Notes: generated from the sequence alone by a model not told the origin. A stretch of DNA of 64,000 nt from Candidatus Fermentibacteraceae bacterium (GCA_016744855.1 JADGDO010000004.1:184583-248582); one strand, 5' to 3'. Positions 42,318 through 52,222 are shown, numbered from the stretch's first letter. Numbers and translations are program-made.

Positions 42318-44100
42318 TCGCCTTGCGATGGTTCTACTGCAGTCCGGTCTTGTTGAGCAGGAGGATGTAAACAGGATTGCTAGCGAGTGGGGACCAGGTG
42401 AAACAGCGCTTGCCGAGGCTCTTGTTCTTGGGGGACAGGTTACAGAGGAACTTATTGCCGAGTTTCTTGCTGAGATCTATGGTATTGACCCTATTTACCT
42501 TAATGAAACTCCTCTGAGTACGGATAATGCTAAACTACTGAGTGAGGCTTTTGCCAGAGAAAATCTGGTTGTTCCAATAAAAGTTGAAGACAATGCTCTG
42601 TTTGCTGCGATGGCAGATCCTTCAAACCTTTATGTGATTGATGAAATTAAATTTGCCACGGGTCTTGAGGTTATTGTTTATGCTTCAGCCCCATCAGCAG
42701 TACGAAGATCGCTTGATGATGTTTACGGGCAGATTGACGCACTAGTCAGTGTTGACGACACCCTCGAAGATTATGATGAAGATGAAGACTTCCTCGAGCA
42801 GGTTTCAAGTCTTGAGAGCGGTGAACCTGACGAGGAATTTGATCTGGACGATGAACTTGGTGAGGGGGCAGACGCTCCGGTTATCAAATTTGTAGACGGA
42901 ATGATAGCCAAAGCCGTTAGAACAGAGGTTTCTGATATTCATATTGAGCCTTTCGAGAAATTTCTCCGCATCAGATTCAGACAGGATGGTCTTTGTTCAG
43001 AGATGTACAAGATTAACCCAAAGATGCAGAATCCGATCCTCTCCAGATTGAAGATCATGTCGGGTATGAACATTGCAGAGCGCAGACGTACACAGGATGG
43101 CAGAATCAAGGCGAAAGTTGACGGGAGAATCATCGATTTCCGCGTGAACTCAGTTCCTGGAATCGATGGGGAAAAAATTGTTCTTCGAATTCTCGACAGA
43201 GGCAACTTGCAACTTGATCTAAGAGATCTCGGTTTCCCTCCCGATGCTTTAAAGGCATTTCTTGCAGGTGTTAACTCTCCATTCGGTATTGTTCTTGTAA
43301 CCGGACCTACAGGAAGTGGTAAAACTACAACTCTCTATTCAGCGTTGAGTTCACTTAATACACCAGCTGTTAATATTCATACTGCGGAAGACCCTGTTGA
43401 GTACAATATTGATGGTCTGGTTCAGACACAGATAGACTTTGCCATGGGATACAATTTTGCAGCGGCCTTAAAGGCAATACTCAGGCAAGATCCCAATATC
43501 ATCATGGTCGGAGAGATTCGAGATTTTGAAACAGCATCTATCGCTATAAAAGCGGCCTTGACAGGCCAGCTGGTTTTCTCCACAATACATACTAATGATG
43601 CACCGGGAACGGTCAACAGACTTGTAGATATAGGAATTAAGCCATTCCTAGTTTCAAGTGCAGTTAGAACCATTATGGCGCAGAGGCTTGTAAAAACAAT
43701 CTGCTCAAAATGCACTAAACCCTACACCTGGTCAGATGAAGAACTTACTGAGGTCGGTATAGACCCCGCCGAGATGGCAGGAATAGATACCAGGAAGGGC
43801 GTGGGCTGCCGCAAATGTGGAGGTTCAGGGACCAAGGGCAGAAAAGGTATCTATGAAGTTCTTACCTTGAACAGGGAGTTGAAACAGGCAGTTATAAATC
43901 GTATTTCATCTACAGATTTAAGATTGCTTGCTGTGAAGAACGGAATGCGTACATTGAGAATGGATGCAATTGCAAAATTCAAGCAGGGTATGATAACTCT
44001 TGAGGAAGTAGCAAGAGTAACTGCCGACGACGAAGATGATGTGAAAATTGCCGCAATGAACTGTGAGCTGGAGAAACAGATCAGTTCAATTTCATCGTAG
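42310..44100 (+). CDS. type IV pilus assembly ATPase, PilB-like (second copy)
   Basis: The 596-residue protein is the sister of the one before it: N-terminal MshEN domain with AMADPSNLYVIDEIKF, acidic linker (about 150-195), Walker A GPTGSGKTTT, GEIRDFET, STIHTNDAPG and the zinc cysteines (CSKCTKP, CRKCGGSG). The N-terminal domains of the two differ a good deal, the cores are close. Such MshEN domains bind cyclic di-GMP in some PilB proteins. Two tandem extension ATPases are unusual; they could act together or serve different pilin systems. Confidence 0.92.
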   Translation: MYNRLAMVLLQSGLVEQEDVNRIASEWGPGETALAEALVLGGQVTEELIAEFLAEIYGIDPIYLNETPLSTDNAKLLSEAFARENLVVPIKVEDNALFAAMADPSNLYVIDEIKFATGLEVIVYASAPSAVRRSLDDVYGQIDALVSVDDTLEDYDEDEDFLEQVSSLESGEPDEEFDLDDELGEGADAPVIKFVDGMIAKAVRTEVSDIHIEPFEKFLRIRFRQDGLCSEMYKINPKMQNPILSRLKIMSGMNIAERRRTQDGRIKAKVDGRIIDFRVNSVPGIDGEKIVLRILDRGNLQLDLRDLGFPPDALKAFLAGVNSPFGIVLVTGPTGSGKTTTLYSALSSLNTPAVNIHTAEDPVEYNIDGLVQTQIDFAMGYNFAAALKAILRQDPNIIMVGEIRDFETASIAIKAALTGQLVFSTIHTNDAPGTVNRLVDIGIKPFLVSSAVRTIMAQRLVKTICSKCTKPYTWSDEELTEVGIDPAEMAGIDTRKGVGCRKCGGSGTKGRKGIYEVLTLNRELKQAVINRISSTDLRLLAVKNGMRTLRMDAIAKFKQGMITLEEVARVTADDEDDVKIAAMNCELEKQISSISS

Positions 44101-44107
44101 TCTATTC

Positions 44108-44123
44108 CGGGGGAAGCCCCCCG
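44108..44123 (+). other. strong stem-loop ahead of pilT
   Basis: CGGGGG and CCCCCG pair around a short loop, right between the stop of the second pilB-like gene and the GAGAGGAGAG ribosome binding site of pilT. There is no T-run, so it is more likely a message-processing or stability element, setting different levels of PilB and PilT, than a terminator. Confidence 0.55.
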
Positions 44124-44136
44124 AGAGGAGAGTAGT

Positions 44137-45207
44137 ATGAACATAAAGACGCTCCTGAAAGAAATGATGGAGAGAAGAGCGACAGATCTTCATCTTACAG
44201 TTGGCGCACCTCCAACAATCAGGATTGATGGAGAGCTTACCAGAATGGAGTATGATCCTCTCACACCGAACGAAACACAATCACTTGTTTATAGCCTTCT
44301 TAAAGATGATCAGAAGAAGCGTTTTGAACTTGATAAGGAACTCGATTTTGCATTTGGCATAAAGGGTCTTTCAAGATTCCGTGCTAATGTATTCACTCAG
44401 CGGGGTTGTGTTGCAACTGCTATTCGTGTGATTCCATATGAAATAATGGATTTCGATGAACTGGGACTTCCCTCTGTTGTAGCTCAACTTGCTGACAAGA
44501 GGCAGGGCCTTATTCTTGTTACAGGGCCGACTGGTTGCGGTAAATCCACAACACTGGCTTCTATGATAAGAAGAGTTAACGCGAGTCGCCGCTGTCATAT
44601 AATGACAATTGAAGATCCCATTGAGTATGTTCATCACCACGACAAGAGCATTGTTAACCAGAGAGAGATCGGAAGTGACACTATGACTTTCGATAATGCT
44701 CTCAGGTATCTTCTTCGTCAGGATCCTGATGTTGCCATGATCGGTGAGATGCGCGACCGTGAAACTATGGCTGTCGCTCTTAATATTGCTGAAACAGGTC
44801 ACCTCACACTGGCAACTCTTCACACCAACTCCACCTACGAGTCAATTAACAGGATTATCGATTCCTTCCCGGCATCCGCTCAGTCGCAGGTTCGAAGTCA
44901 GCTATCCTTTGTTTTGCTGGGTGTACTTACCCAGCAGCTTATTCCTAGAGCGAGGGGTGCTGGACGGGCTCTGGCAGCAGAAGTTCTTATCTGCACACCT
45001 GCTGTGAAGTCTTGTATCAGGGATGATAAACTTCATCAGATTTACGGTATGATGCAGGCTGGGCACAAGCATGGTATGCAGACTATGAATCAGTCACTTT
45101 ATCAGCTATACTACAACAGGGAGATTACTAAAGAAGCAGCACTGGAACGTGCTGTAAATCCTATTGAACTTGAGCAGATGATGCTGACTGGCAGAGATAT
45201 TCTATAA
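44137..45207 (+). CDS. pilT: pilus retraction ATPase PilT
   Basis: The 356-residue ATPase is PilT: it starts with the short N-domain MKTLLKEMMERRATDLHLT-like region, has Walker A GPTGCGKST, the Asp box MTIEDPIEYVHHH, the GEMRDRETM Walker B region, and the His box TLATLHTNSTYES. A retraction signature near the C-terminus (YQLYYNREITKEAAL) is in place. PilT takes pilin subunits out of the pilus base, giving twitching or DNA uptake. It lies between the extension ATPases and pilC. Confidence 0.94.
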   Translation: MNIKTLLKEMMERRATDLHLTVGAPPTIRIDGELTRMEYDPLTPNETQSLVYSLLKDDQKKRFELDKELDFAFGIKGLSRFRANVFTQRGCVATAIRVIPYEIMDFDELGLPSVVAQLADKRQGLILVTGPTGCGKSTTLASMIRRVNASRRCHIMTIEDPIEYVHHHDKSIVNQREIGSDTMTFDNALRYLLRQDPDVAMIGEMRDRETMAVALNIAETGHLTLATLHTNSTYESINRIIDSFPASAQSQVRSQLSFVLLGVLTQQLIPRARGAGRALAAEVLICTPAVKSCIRDDKLHQIYGMMQAGHKHGMQTMNQSLYQLYYNREITKEAALERAVNPIELEQMMLTGRDIL

Positions 45208-45218
45208 AGGGGGCACCT

Positions 45219-46424
45219 ATGGGTGAGTTTCAGTGGACAGGGACCAACCGGCAGGGAAGAACCTTGAATGGAACCATGGAGGCAAAATCCCGTGGTGATG
45301 TTCAGGGAATTCTTGAGACCCGGGGGATCACAGTTACCAATGTCAAAGGTGGATTCGATATGGCCACCTTTGGGGTTATCGGCTCCGGTGTAAAGGCCAA
45401 GGAATTGTCTACATTTACAAGGCAGTTCAGTGTTATGATCAATGCTGGTCTTCCTCTTGTCGGTTGTCTTCAGATCCTTGGAAGGCAGCAGGAAAACAAA
45501 GTTTTCAAGAATATCATAGTTGAAGTTACCAGTGATGTTGAAAAGGGTGGTACTCTCGCTGATTCTCTAGGCAAACACAAAAAGGTATTCAGCGAACTTT
45601 ACGTTAATATGGTCTCAGCAGGAGAGCAGGGCGGTATTCTCGATACTATCCTTGCTAGGCTTGCTGATTACCTTGAAGCTGCCGCATCTCTTCAGTCCAA
45701 GATCAAGAGTGCTATGATGTATCCGGTTGTTGTTCTTTGTGTTGTGCTGGTTGCAACACTGGCAATGCTCTTGTTCGTTATCCCCATTTTCCAGAAAATG
45801 TTTGATGATATGGGCGGCGAACTTCCTCAGATGACACAGGTTGTTGTTGATATGTCTGAATTTGTTCAGAACTACATAGTGTTCATTATTCTGGGAATAG
45901 GAGGTGCAATTTTTGCATTCAATACATATTACAAAACGAAGAGTGGTGAGAAGGTAATTGATACAATTAAACTATCATTACCTGTTTTCGGACCGATTAA
46001 CAGAAAAATGTCAATTGCCCGATTTACCAGAACCCTCGGAACTCTTACAGCTTCTGGTGTTGCTATTCTTGATGGCCTAAATATCACTGCAAAAACCTCT
46101 GGAAACAGGGTTATCAGTGATGCAATTATGAAGGCCAGAATAAGCATCTCAGGTGGAGAGAATATAGCCGGTCCTCTTGAAGAGTCCGGTGTTTTCCCGA
46201 CTATGGTTACCCAGATGATCTCTGTTGGAGAGGAAACAGGCGGCCTGGACGAGATGCTTGTAAAGGTTGCTGATTTCTATGACGAAGAGGTGAACGTTCT
46301 AGTAGATGGTATGGCCTCTACGATTGAGCCTCTTATGATTGTTTTCCTCGGTGGATTTGTCGGGTTCCTTGTTGTGGCAATGTATCTGCCCATCTTCGAC
46401 ATGATCCAGCAGGTCGGCGGTTAA
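45219..46424 (+). CDS. pilC: pilus inner-membrane platform protein PilC
   Basis: The 401-residue protein has two GspF/PilC repeats (about 70-195 and 275-395), each starting like FTRQFSVMINAGLPLVGCL and FTRTLGTLTASGVAILDGL, with three membrane helices. It is the inner-membrane rotor that couples the ATPases to pilin assembly. It follows pilT by 11 bases. Confidence 0.94.
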   Translation: MGEFQWTGTNRQGRTLNGTMEAKSRGDVQGILETRGITVTNVKGGFDMATFGVIGSGVKAKELSTFTRQFSVMINAGLPLVGCLQILGRQQENKVFKNIIVEVTSDVEKGGTLADSLGKHKKVFSELYVNMVSAGEQGGILDTILARLADYLEAAASLQSKIKSAMMYPVVVLCVVLVATLAMLLFVIPIFQKMFDDMGGELPQMTQVVVDMSEFVQNYIVFIILGIGGAIFAFNTYYKTKSGEKVIDTIKLSLPVFGPINRKMSIARFTRTLGTLTASGVAILDGLNITAKTSGNRVISDAIMKARISISGGENIAGPLEESGVFPTMVTQMISVGEETGGLDEMLVKVADFYDEEVNVLVDGMASTIEPLMIVFLGGFVGFLVVAMYLPIFDMIQQVGG

Positions 46425-46443
46425 TACGAGGCCGAACCATAAT

Positions 46444-48045
46444 ATGACTATTAGCAGAAGGCGCCGTATCTGGCTACAGGTGGGGCGCCTTTCCGTTCTC
46501 GGTATCCTGACACTTTCAGGTATATTCATTATGAAGCAGGATGGGCTTACAACCGTATACGGTGTTGTAGCTCTTGCAGCAATTCTTTCTACAGTTGTTT
46601 CATCAATCGTCATGAAGCGCAGTCCGGAAAGCAGGAAACCATACTGGTTTCTAATGTTTACTGATGCAATCCTCTTAAATACTATTATCTATATCAGTGG
46701 GGGAGTTGACGGGCCATTTACCCCTTTCCTGCTCATTCACGTTCTTGCCTACGGATTTTATCTGGGAGTAGCGGGAGGGCTTGCTGCCGCTGGTGCAAAT
46801 ATCCTGCTTGCAATCGCATTCTCCATTTTTGCATTTCATGTGCCGGGTCCGAAATCTTCGCTTAGTCCTCTGCTTCTCACACTTGTTCAGACAGGTCAGT
46901 TGAAGCTTTCTGCCACCTATATCGCACTCAGAATTCTTCTCAACGGCCTGCTTCTCGTAGCCTCCGGTGTAGGCTCAGGTATGCTGGCTCAATCTTTGTA
47001 TACAGAGAGCGGCCATCTTCAAAGGGCTCTGAACAAGATGGCTGATTTGAGAGCAAGAAGCAGGCACATACTGGACAGCCTTCATGACGGAGTGGTGGTT
47101 GTGGACAACAACGGAGAGTTGTTGAGTATCAACCCTGCCGCTTCTGACCTGCTGCAAACAGATAAACCTATGCAGGAGTCCCCCCTGGGGGAGATAATAA
47201 GAAGCTTCCTCAACAATGAGGCTTTCCCACCGGGAATCGATATTGTCGTCAACGAGAAAGTTATCGAATGCAGATTCAACCGTTACGGTAATAGGGAAGG
47301 TGCCATTGTAATTCTCACAGATACCACTGAAATACGCAATTACCAGGCGACTCTTGAGGAGCGTGATAAACTATCTCTTATAGGCAGATTGAGTGCAACC
47401 ATGGCGCATGAGATACGAAACCCACTTGCTTCTATGAGCGGGGCTGCCCAGGTACTTGCTACAGGTAAACTAAGCAGGGAAAAAGCGGAAAGAATGGCTC
47501 ACCTTATTGAGAAACAATCCGGTCGGGTTTCTGAACTTATTGAGGGCTATCTTTCTCTCTCCAGAAGCACTTCAGATTTCCCTTTTACAGAGATACAGGT
47601 GAATGAAATAGTTATGGATTGTGTTGAAAGTGCCATGCACGGTTTTGCCGGAGGAGTATCTCTGGAGGTCTTTCGCTCAGAGAAGAATCTCAAAATCATG
47701 GGCAACAGGGTAAGACTGGGGCAGGTTCTCTTAAACCTGATCAGAAATTCAGTAGAGGCCCTTTCTAATGTGCGAGAACCTGTTATTTCAATTGAGACCT
47801 CCACCTCGGACAGGTCTGCATACATAACAATTGAAGATAATGGTCCTGGTATACACGATTCCATTCTGAGTGAGATATGGGAACCATTCAAGACTTCGAG
47901 AGATGAAGGAACAGGGCTCGGGTTATATATTGCCAAAAAGATTGTCAGCGAGCACAGGGGAACAATTGAAGTTATGGACACAACGCATGGTGGGGCTTTA
48001 TTCAGAATAGAGCTCCCTCTTACAGGAGATACTACCCATGAATAA
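46444..48045 (+). CDS. pilS: sensor histidine kinase PilS
   Basis: The 533-residue protein has about six N-terminal membrane helices (20-190), a PAS domain (about 200-300), a HisKA dimerisation domain with MAHEIRNPLASMSGAAQ (phospho-accepting histidine near residue 323) and a HATPase domain (NLIRNSVEAL, DNGPGI, GTGLGLYI). In known systems PilS senses pilin subunits in the membrane and controls phosphorylation of PilR. The gene overlaps pilR by eight bases. Confidence 0.92.
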   Translation: MTISRRRRIWLQVGRLSVLGILTLSGIFIMKQDGLTTVYGVVALAAILSTVVSSIVMKRSPESRKPYWFLMFTDAILLNTIIYISGGVDGPFTPFLLIHVLAYGFYLGVAGGLAAAGANILLAIAFSIFAFHVPGPKSSLSPLLLTLVQTGQLKLSATYIALRILLNGLLLVASGVGSGMLAQSLYTESGHLQRALNKMADLRARSRHILDSLHDGVVVVDNNGELLSINPAASDLLQTDKPMQESPLGEIIRSFLNNEAFPPGIDIVVNEKVIECRFNRYGNREGAIVILTDTTEIRNYQATLEERDKLSLIGRLSATMAHEIRNPLASMSGAAQVLATGKLSREKAERMAHLIEKQSGRVSELIEGYLSLSRSTSDFPFTEIQVNEIVMDCVESAMHGFAGGVSLEVFRSEKNLKIMGNRVRLGQVLLNLIRNSVEALSNVREPVISIETSTSDRSAYITIEDNGPGIHDSILSEIWEPFKTSRDEGTGLGLYIAKKIVSEHRGTIEVMDTTHGGALFRIELPLTGDTTHE

Positions 48046-49432
48046 TTCAAACAAGAAGAATCTTTCAATACTGCTTGTCGATGATGAGGAATCAATGATT
48101 GAATGGCTGAATGTTCTTCTTGAGCAGGACGGATACAATGTAACAAGTTTCTCACATCCCGAAGATGCTCTTTCCTGGAGTGAGCAGAATCGTGTTCATG
48201 TTCTCATATCCGACATAAAGATGCCTGCAATGAACGGGTTAGAGCTCTTTGCAAAGATGCAGGAGACCCATCCCGATATGGCCGGGATCTTTATGACTGC
48301 ATTCTCCAGCGTTGATACTGCTGTTAAGGCCGTAAGACAGGGTGCTTCTGATTATCTCCTAAAACCCTTCAAGACAGGGCAAATGCTTGCAGCTATCGAG
48401 AAAGCCGTTCGGGAGAAGAAAATCACCGCAGAGAACAGAGCTCTCAAGCAGAAACTAAGCAAAGAATACAATTTCCAGGGAATTATCGGGAAATCAGAAC
48501 CTATTCTAAAATTACTGGAATTGGTCAGGAAAGTAGCAGATCAACCCAGTACAGTACTTATTTCGGGTGAGAGTGGAACCGGCAAGGAACTCATTTCAAA
48601 GGCAATCCACAACAACAGCATTCGTAAGGATGACCCTTTTGTTGGGATCAACTGCGGTAGTCTTTCACCGAATCTCTTGGAAAGCGAACTCTTCGGTCAC
48701 AAAAAAGGCTCTTTCACCGGAGCCTATAGAGACAAAGAAGGTTTAATGATCGCCGCTGGCAGAGGCACACTTTTTCTCGATGAAATTGGCGAACTCAACA
48801 AAGACCTTCAGGTGAAGCTTCTCAGGGCAATTCAGGAGAAACAGGTTCGTCCTGTGGGTGACACTTCAACAATGCCCTTCAGAGGAAGACTTATCTGTGC
48901 AACAAACAGAGATCTTGAAGATATGGTAAACAGGGGTTCTTTCAGAAAAGATCTCTTCTACAGGCTGAATGTACTGCCTCTTGTAGTTCCTCCTCTCCGC
49001 GAGCGCAAAGAAGATGTTCCCATGCTTGTTAAACACTTTATGGAAAAGGGTAGTTACCCGGGCAAAACCCTCTCAGAGGAATCACTTGAAATCTTCACTG
49101 GGTACAGCTGGCCCGGTAACGTGAGAGAACTCCAGAATATTATTGAAAGAGTTTGCGTTATGTCCAGCACCAACACAATTCAGGCGGACGAACTTCCCGG
49201 TTGCCTCTCCGGCAGTGATGAACGAAAGGACCGTTCGCCGGCTTCATTTAAAGAATCTGACAATTCAGATGTGCCGGTCTTGCCGGTTCTTGCTCAGATT
49301 GAAAAAGCATGGACATACTATGTCCTCGAAAAAAAGGCAGGTGGCGAAAAACGGGCCGCTTCGAAGATTCTTGGAATCAATGAAACCACCCTTCACAGGC
49401 GACTGGAGAAGTATAAAAGAGAAGACAACTGA
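48038..49432 (+). CDS. pilR: sigma-54-dependent response regulator PilR
   Basis: The 464-residue regulator has a receiver domain with the phospho-acceptor in VLISDIKMPAMNG, a sigma-54 AAA+ domain with Walker A GESGTGKE and the sigma-54 contact loop GSFTGA, and a C-terminal Fis-type helix-turn-helix (AASKILGINETTLHRRLEKY). It would switch on pilA, the next gene, at a sigma-54 promoter visible at 49526. Confidence 0.94.
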   Translation: MNNSNKKNLSILLVDDEESMIEWLNVLLEQDGYNVTSFSHPEDALSWSEQNRVHVLISDIKMPAMNGLELFAKMQETHPDMAGIFMTAFSSVDTAVKAVRQGASDYLLKPFKTGQMLAAIEKAVREKKITAENRALKQKLSKEYNFQGIIGKSEPILKLLELVRKVADQPSTVLISGESGTGKELISKAIHNNSIRKDDPFVGINCGSLSPNLLESELFGHKKGSFTGAYRDKEGLMIAAGRGTLFLDEIGELNKDLQVKLLRAIQEKQVRPVGDTSTMPFRGRLICATNRDLEDMVNRGSFRKDLFYRLNVLPLVVPPLRERKEDVPMLVKHFMEKGSYPGKTLSEESLEIFTGYSWPGNVRELQNIIERVCVMSSTNTIQADELPGCLSGSDERKDRSPASFKESDNSDVPVLPVLAQIEKAWTYYVLEKKAGGEKRAASKILGINETTLHRRLEKYKREDN

Positions 49433-49525
49433 TGCAGTCTTGCAAATTGCATCACGCTCTCTGGCGATACTTCTTTCAAAACCGGTTAATAACTGTAAAC
49501 GATATTTAATACAGATAAATAGTTC

Positions 49526-49541
49526 TGGCAACAATTATGCT
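49526..49541 (+). promoter_or_regulatory. sigma-54 promoter of pilA
   Basis: TGGCAACAATTATGCT fits the -24/-12 consensus TGGCACG-N4-TTGCW, with GG and GC exactly 12 bases apart (first G to first G). It lies 51 bases before the pilA start and 94 after pilR, whose product is a sigma-54 activator. Confidence 0.8.
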
Positions 49542-49591
49542 TTTAAGTAGTCTGTGAACAAAAAACCCCATTCTCTTGAAAGGAGAATACG

Positions 49592-49963
49592 ATGAAAAAA
49601 GGTTTCACCCTTATCGAGCTGATGATCGTTGTGGTTATCATTGGTATCCTTGCAGCAATCGCTATTCCTAAGTTCAGTGATGTATCCGAGAGTGCTAAGA
49701 GAAACGCCTGCCGTGCCAACATGCGCACACTCGCCGGCCAGGAAGTAATGTACATGGCTAACCATAGCAACCTCTATACCAATGCTCTTGCTGATCTTGG
49801 TTTCGCAGGTCTTGGATGCCCAAGCAGCGGTACTTCCGAGTATACTCTTGCTACTGCAGTTCTTGCAGGCGGAGAGAGCTCCTACACCGTTACTTGCCCA
49901 ACAAGCGCTACTGGTCATGGTGATATTGCTAATGGTCTTCCTTCCTGGAATGACTCCGAGTAG
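49592..49963 (+). CDS. pilA: type IV pilin PilA
   Basis: The 123-residue prepilin has a short class III leader (MKKG) cut before FTLIELMIVVVIIGILAAIAI, the standard pilin N-terminal helix with Glu5 of the mature form. The globular part is small and has three cysteines (CRANMRTLAG, GCPSSG, VTCPT), two of which could form the usual disulphide loop. AAAGGAG lies seven bases ahead of the start. It has its own sigma-54 promoter and terminator, so its level can be set apart from the pilus machinery upstream. Confidence 0.95.
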   Translation: MKKGFTLIELMIVVVIIGILAAIAIPKFSDVSESAKRNACRANMRTLAGQEVMYMANHSNLYTNALADLGFAGLGCPSSGTSEYTLATAVLAGGESSYTVTCPTSATGHGDIANGLPSWNDSE

Positions 49964-49989
49964 TCGATTTAAAGTTTCGATTCATTTGA

Positions 49990-50019
49990 AAGCGGGACCC
50001 TTAGGGGTCCCGCTTTTTT
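49990..50019 (+). terminator. intrinsic terminator after pilA
   Basis: An 11-bp stem, AAGCGGGACCC with GGGTCCCGCTT around TTAG, is followed by TTTT. It is a strong rho-independent terminator, 27 bases after the pilA stop. Confidence 0.92.
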
Positions 50020-50350
50020 CTTTATGAACGAGAAGCAGCATTCTTGTATGAGTTATTGATGCTCCTGCGGTGGATCTTAAAAACAGAATTAGCGCTGAAA
50101 TCAGTCTGAAGTCAACCACACTTCCCACCATAAGAACAGTTCAGAATTTTGCCCAGGTATTATCCTGGAAAAGATTGCCTACATAGACGAAAAGGAAAGC
50201 TTGAAAACCCTCAGAAGTTAATCTGAATTATCAGTAACCATGCCATAAACTGGAACTCTGATGCTTGAGCAACTGAGCAAAAAGGATGAATTCAGCAAAA
50301 CAACTGAATGCACTAGAACAGCTGGGTGGATCGGCTGAACAAAGGGGCAA
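50020..50350. other. gene-free stretch after the pilA terminator
   Basis: About 330 bases between the pilA terminator and the end of the glycosyltransferase gene hold no convincing gene. Short frames are present on both strands but lack ribosome binding sites. A weak stem (GGCAA-TCAA-TTGCC, 50346-50359) lies over the stop of the minus-strand gene and may end its transcript. Confidence 0.5.
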
Positions 50351-52222
50351 TCAATTGCCTTCAGGATTGAATTTGCAGATAACAAATTCCTGAATAATGT
50401 AAACAGGCTCAAGAATCATCCCTGTTCCAATATGGTCAAGAAGAATTACATCATTTTCAAGCTCATAAGGCAGAGGATCATTTCTGTAAAATGTAACATA
50501 TTCTACACCTATGCTTTCCAGTATTTCAATTTCCTCTTCGAGAGAGTTATTCTGAAACAGTGGCAAAGACTCCGGATAACGCCAGGCAACAATTACTTTG
50601 TTATCCGAGAAATATCTTTTTTCCTGGTGCAGAGATAAAATAGTTGACCCATGAGGAATCATCTCATTCATCCAGAGATGTGTAATAACCTCGGGAGATT
50701 GAAAATGTAAGCCTACAAAATTGTATTTACCCGCATCCCAGTTACCACTGACAAAAGAATTAACAACATTAAGTCTTAATGTCTCTTGGAAACTGGCGTC
50801 TGTTGAAGGGGCAATCACAAAACCTGGAATCAGTACGGATACTAGCAGGATTGGGGTGGCGAAGATAGCAGGTTTTTTCCAGAATTCAGCAATGAAGTAT
50901 GCTCCTAGCAGTCCCAAAAAAGGATACATCTGTATCGTATATTTAGCTCCCCACCAAGGTGGCCAGTAGATAAGCATTGCAAAAACTGAGTAGATCACAA
51001 TTGGAAGTGATAACCATGCAAGTTTGGATCGTTTAAGAAGGACGGTAAGAGTGCCGGCAAGAAACAGAAGGAATGCCCCTTCCATAGTAGCAAAGAAAAT
51101 TCCAATATTTTTAGCTATTGGAAGAATGGGAAATCCCGAGTCATCACCGTCTCTGTCGTTAATCCTACTGATCTCCTCCGGTTTCGGGGGCATTTGATAA
51201 TCATCATTCAATAGTCTTCTAACAGGGAAAATAGGATAGGTCGGGCTTCCAGTAACTGCCATGGTTCTGATGCCGAACAGTACGGGTATAAGAGCAAGAG
51301 CAAAAAGAGAATAAGAGAGTTTTTTTAAACTGAATCTGTTTCGGAAATAGGCAACTGAATAGAGCGCAAAGGGGATGAGAAACAAAGCAGAAGTGAGTTT
51401 GGATGAGAATGCGAGACCCAATGCAAAAAACGGAGTATAGTCGAAATTATTCTCTCTTTTCAGTATCCCTCGTGCAATTGAAGCCAATGCTATTGTTACA
51501 AAAAACATGCAAGTAACATCGGTTTTTGCGTATGAACCAACCTTGGTGAGAATAGAAATATGGATTATGCAAATAGCTGTTAGGAAAAACATCTTTTTCT
51601 TGATTTTTAGCATTCTGAACCCGATAAGAACAGACGCAAGCAGCATGGAAAACTGGAATACCTGCAGCACAGAAAGTTGATCAAGCCTCTCTGAGGACAG
51701 TGCAGCGGGAAAAATACTGATTAACTCCGACATGAAAGGGAAGCCTGCAAAAGAAGTTTCATTTAGCCAGTGGATACTACCTGAAGAAAGCCATAAATCC
51801 GGTCTTACAGCATAGATAATAAGCGGATCATCAAATTGAACATTTGGTATAGATGCGAACATCAAACTTGAGATAACAACTGCAATACATACCAGAGCAA
51901 GAAACAGCTGAAAAAGAGGTGGTCTTTTGTAAGAAAATTGCCTTTCCCGGAAAAAACGGACAACTCTAAGAAGACCGAATAAAGAACCAGGTATCAGCAG
52001 CAGGGATATTGCAGTTCTTGTCATGATTCCGAAAATAGAAAGTATCAATGCGACTGCTGAATAAAGTAGGAAACCGGGAACAACGGCAGGCATCAGGTTG
52101 AAGTTTTTCTTCATGAACCTAGATCTAGTGAAGAGAAGCCCGGCGCTGTGAAAAGAGAGCCATACAATAGCTATCCTTAGGAGAGTATAGAAAAACGGTC
52201 CCAGTCCCAGCCAGTTAGTCAT
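50351..52222 (-). CDS. GT-C-type membrane glycosyltransferase, predicted
   Basis: The 623-residue protein has about twelve membrane helices and an early loop after the first helices carrying QFDDPLIIYAVRPD, an acidic motif like that of GT-C enzymes (ArnT, PMT, GT39/GT83), which take sugars from polyprenyl-phosphate carriers. The C-terminal part (from about 500) is a soluble periplasmic domain. The gene starts inside the stop of the upstream secreted-protein gene. Local base content is low in GC (sampled lines 30-35%), against 42-53% in the pilus and envelope regions. The acceptor is unknown. Confidence 0.72.
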   Translation of the reverse strand: MTNWLGLGPFFYTLLRIAIVWLSFHSAGLLFTRSRFMKKNFNLMPAVVPGFLLYSAVALILSIFGIMTRTAISLLLIPGSLFGLLRVVRFFRERQFSYKRPPLFQLFLALVCIAVVISSLMFASIPNVQFDDPLIIYAVRPDLWLSSGSIHWLNETSFAGFPFMSELISIFPAALSSERLDQLSVLQVFQFSMLLASVLIGFRMLKIKKKMFFLTAICIIHISILTKVGSYAKTDVTCMFFVTIALASIARGILKRENNFDYTPFFALGLAFSSKLTSALFLIPFALYSVAYFRNRFSLKKLSYSLFALALIPVLFGIRTMAVTGSPTYPIFPVRRLLNDDYQMPPKPEEISRINDRDGDDSGFPILPIAKNIGIFFATMEGAFLLFLAGTLTVLLKRSKLAWLSLPIVIYSVFAMLIYWPPWWGAKYTIQMYPFLGLLGAYFIAEFWKKPAIFATPILLVSVLIPGFVIAPSTDASFQETLRLNVVNSFVSGNWDAGKYNFVGLHFQSPEVITHLWMNEMIPHGSTILSLHQEKRYFSDNKVIVAWRYPESLPLFQNNSLEEEIEILESIGVEYVTFYRNDPLPYELENDVILLDHIGTGMILEPVYIIQEFVICKFNPEGN

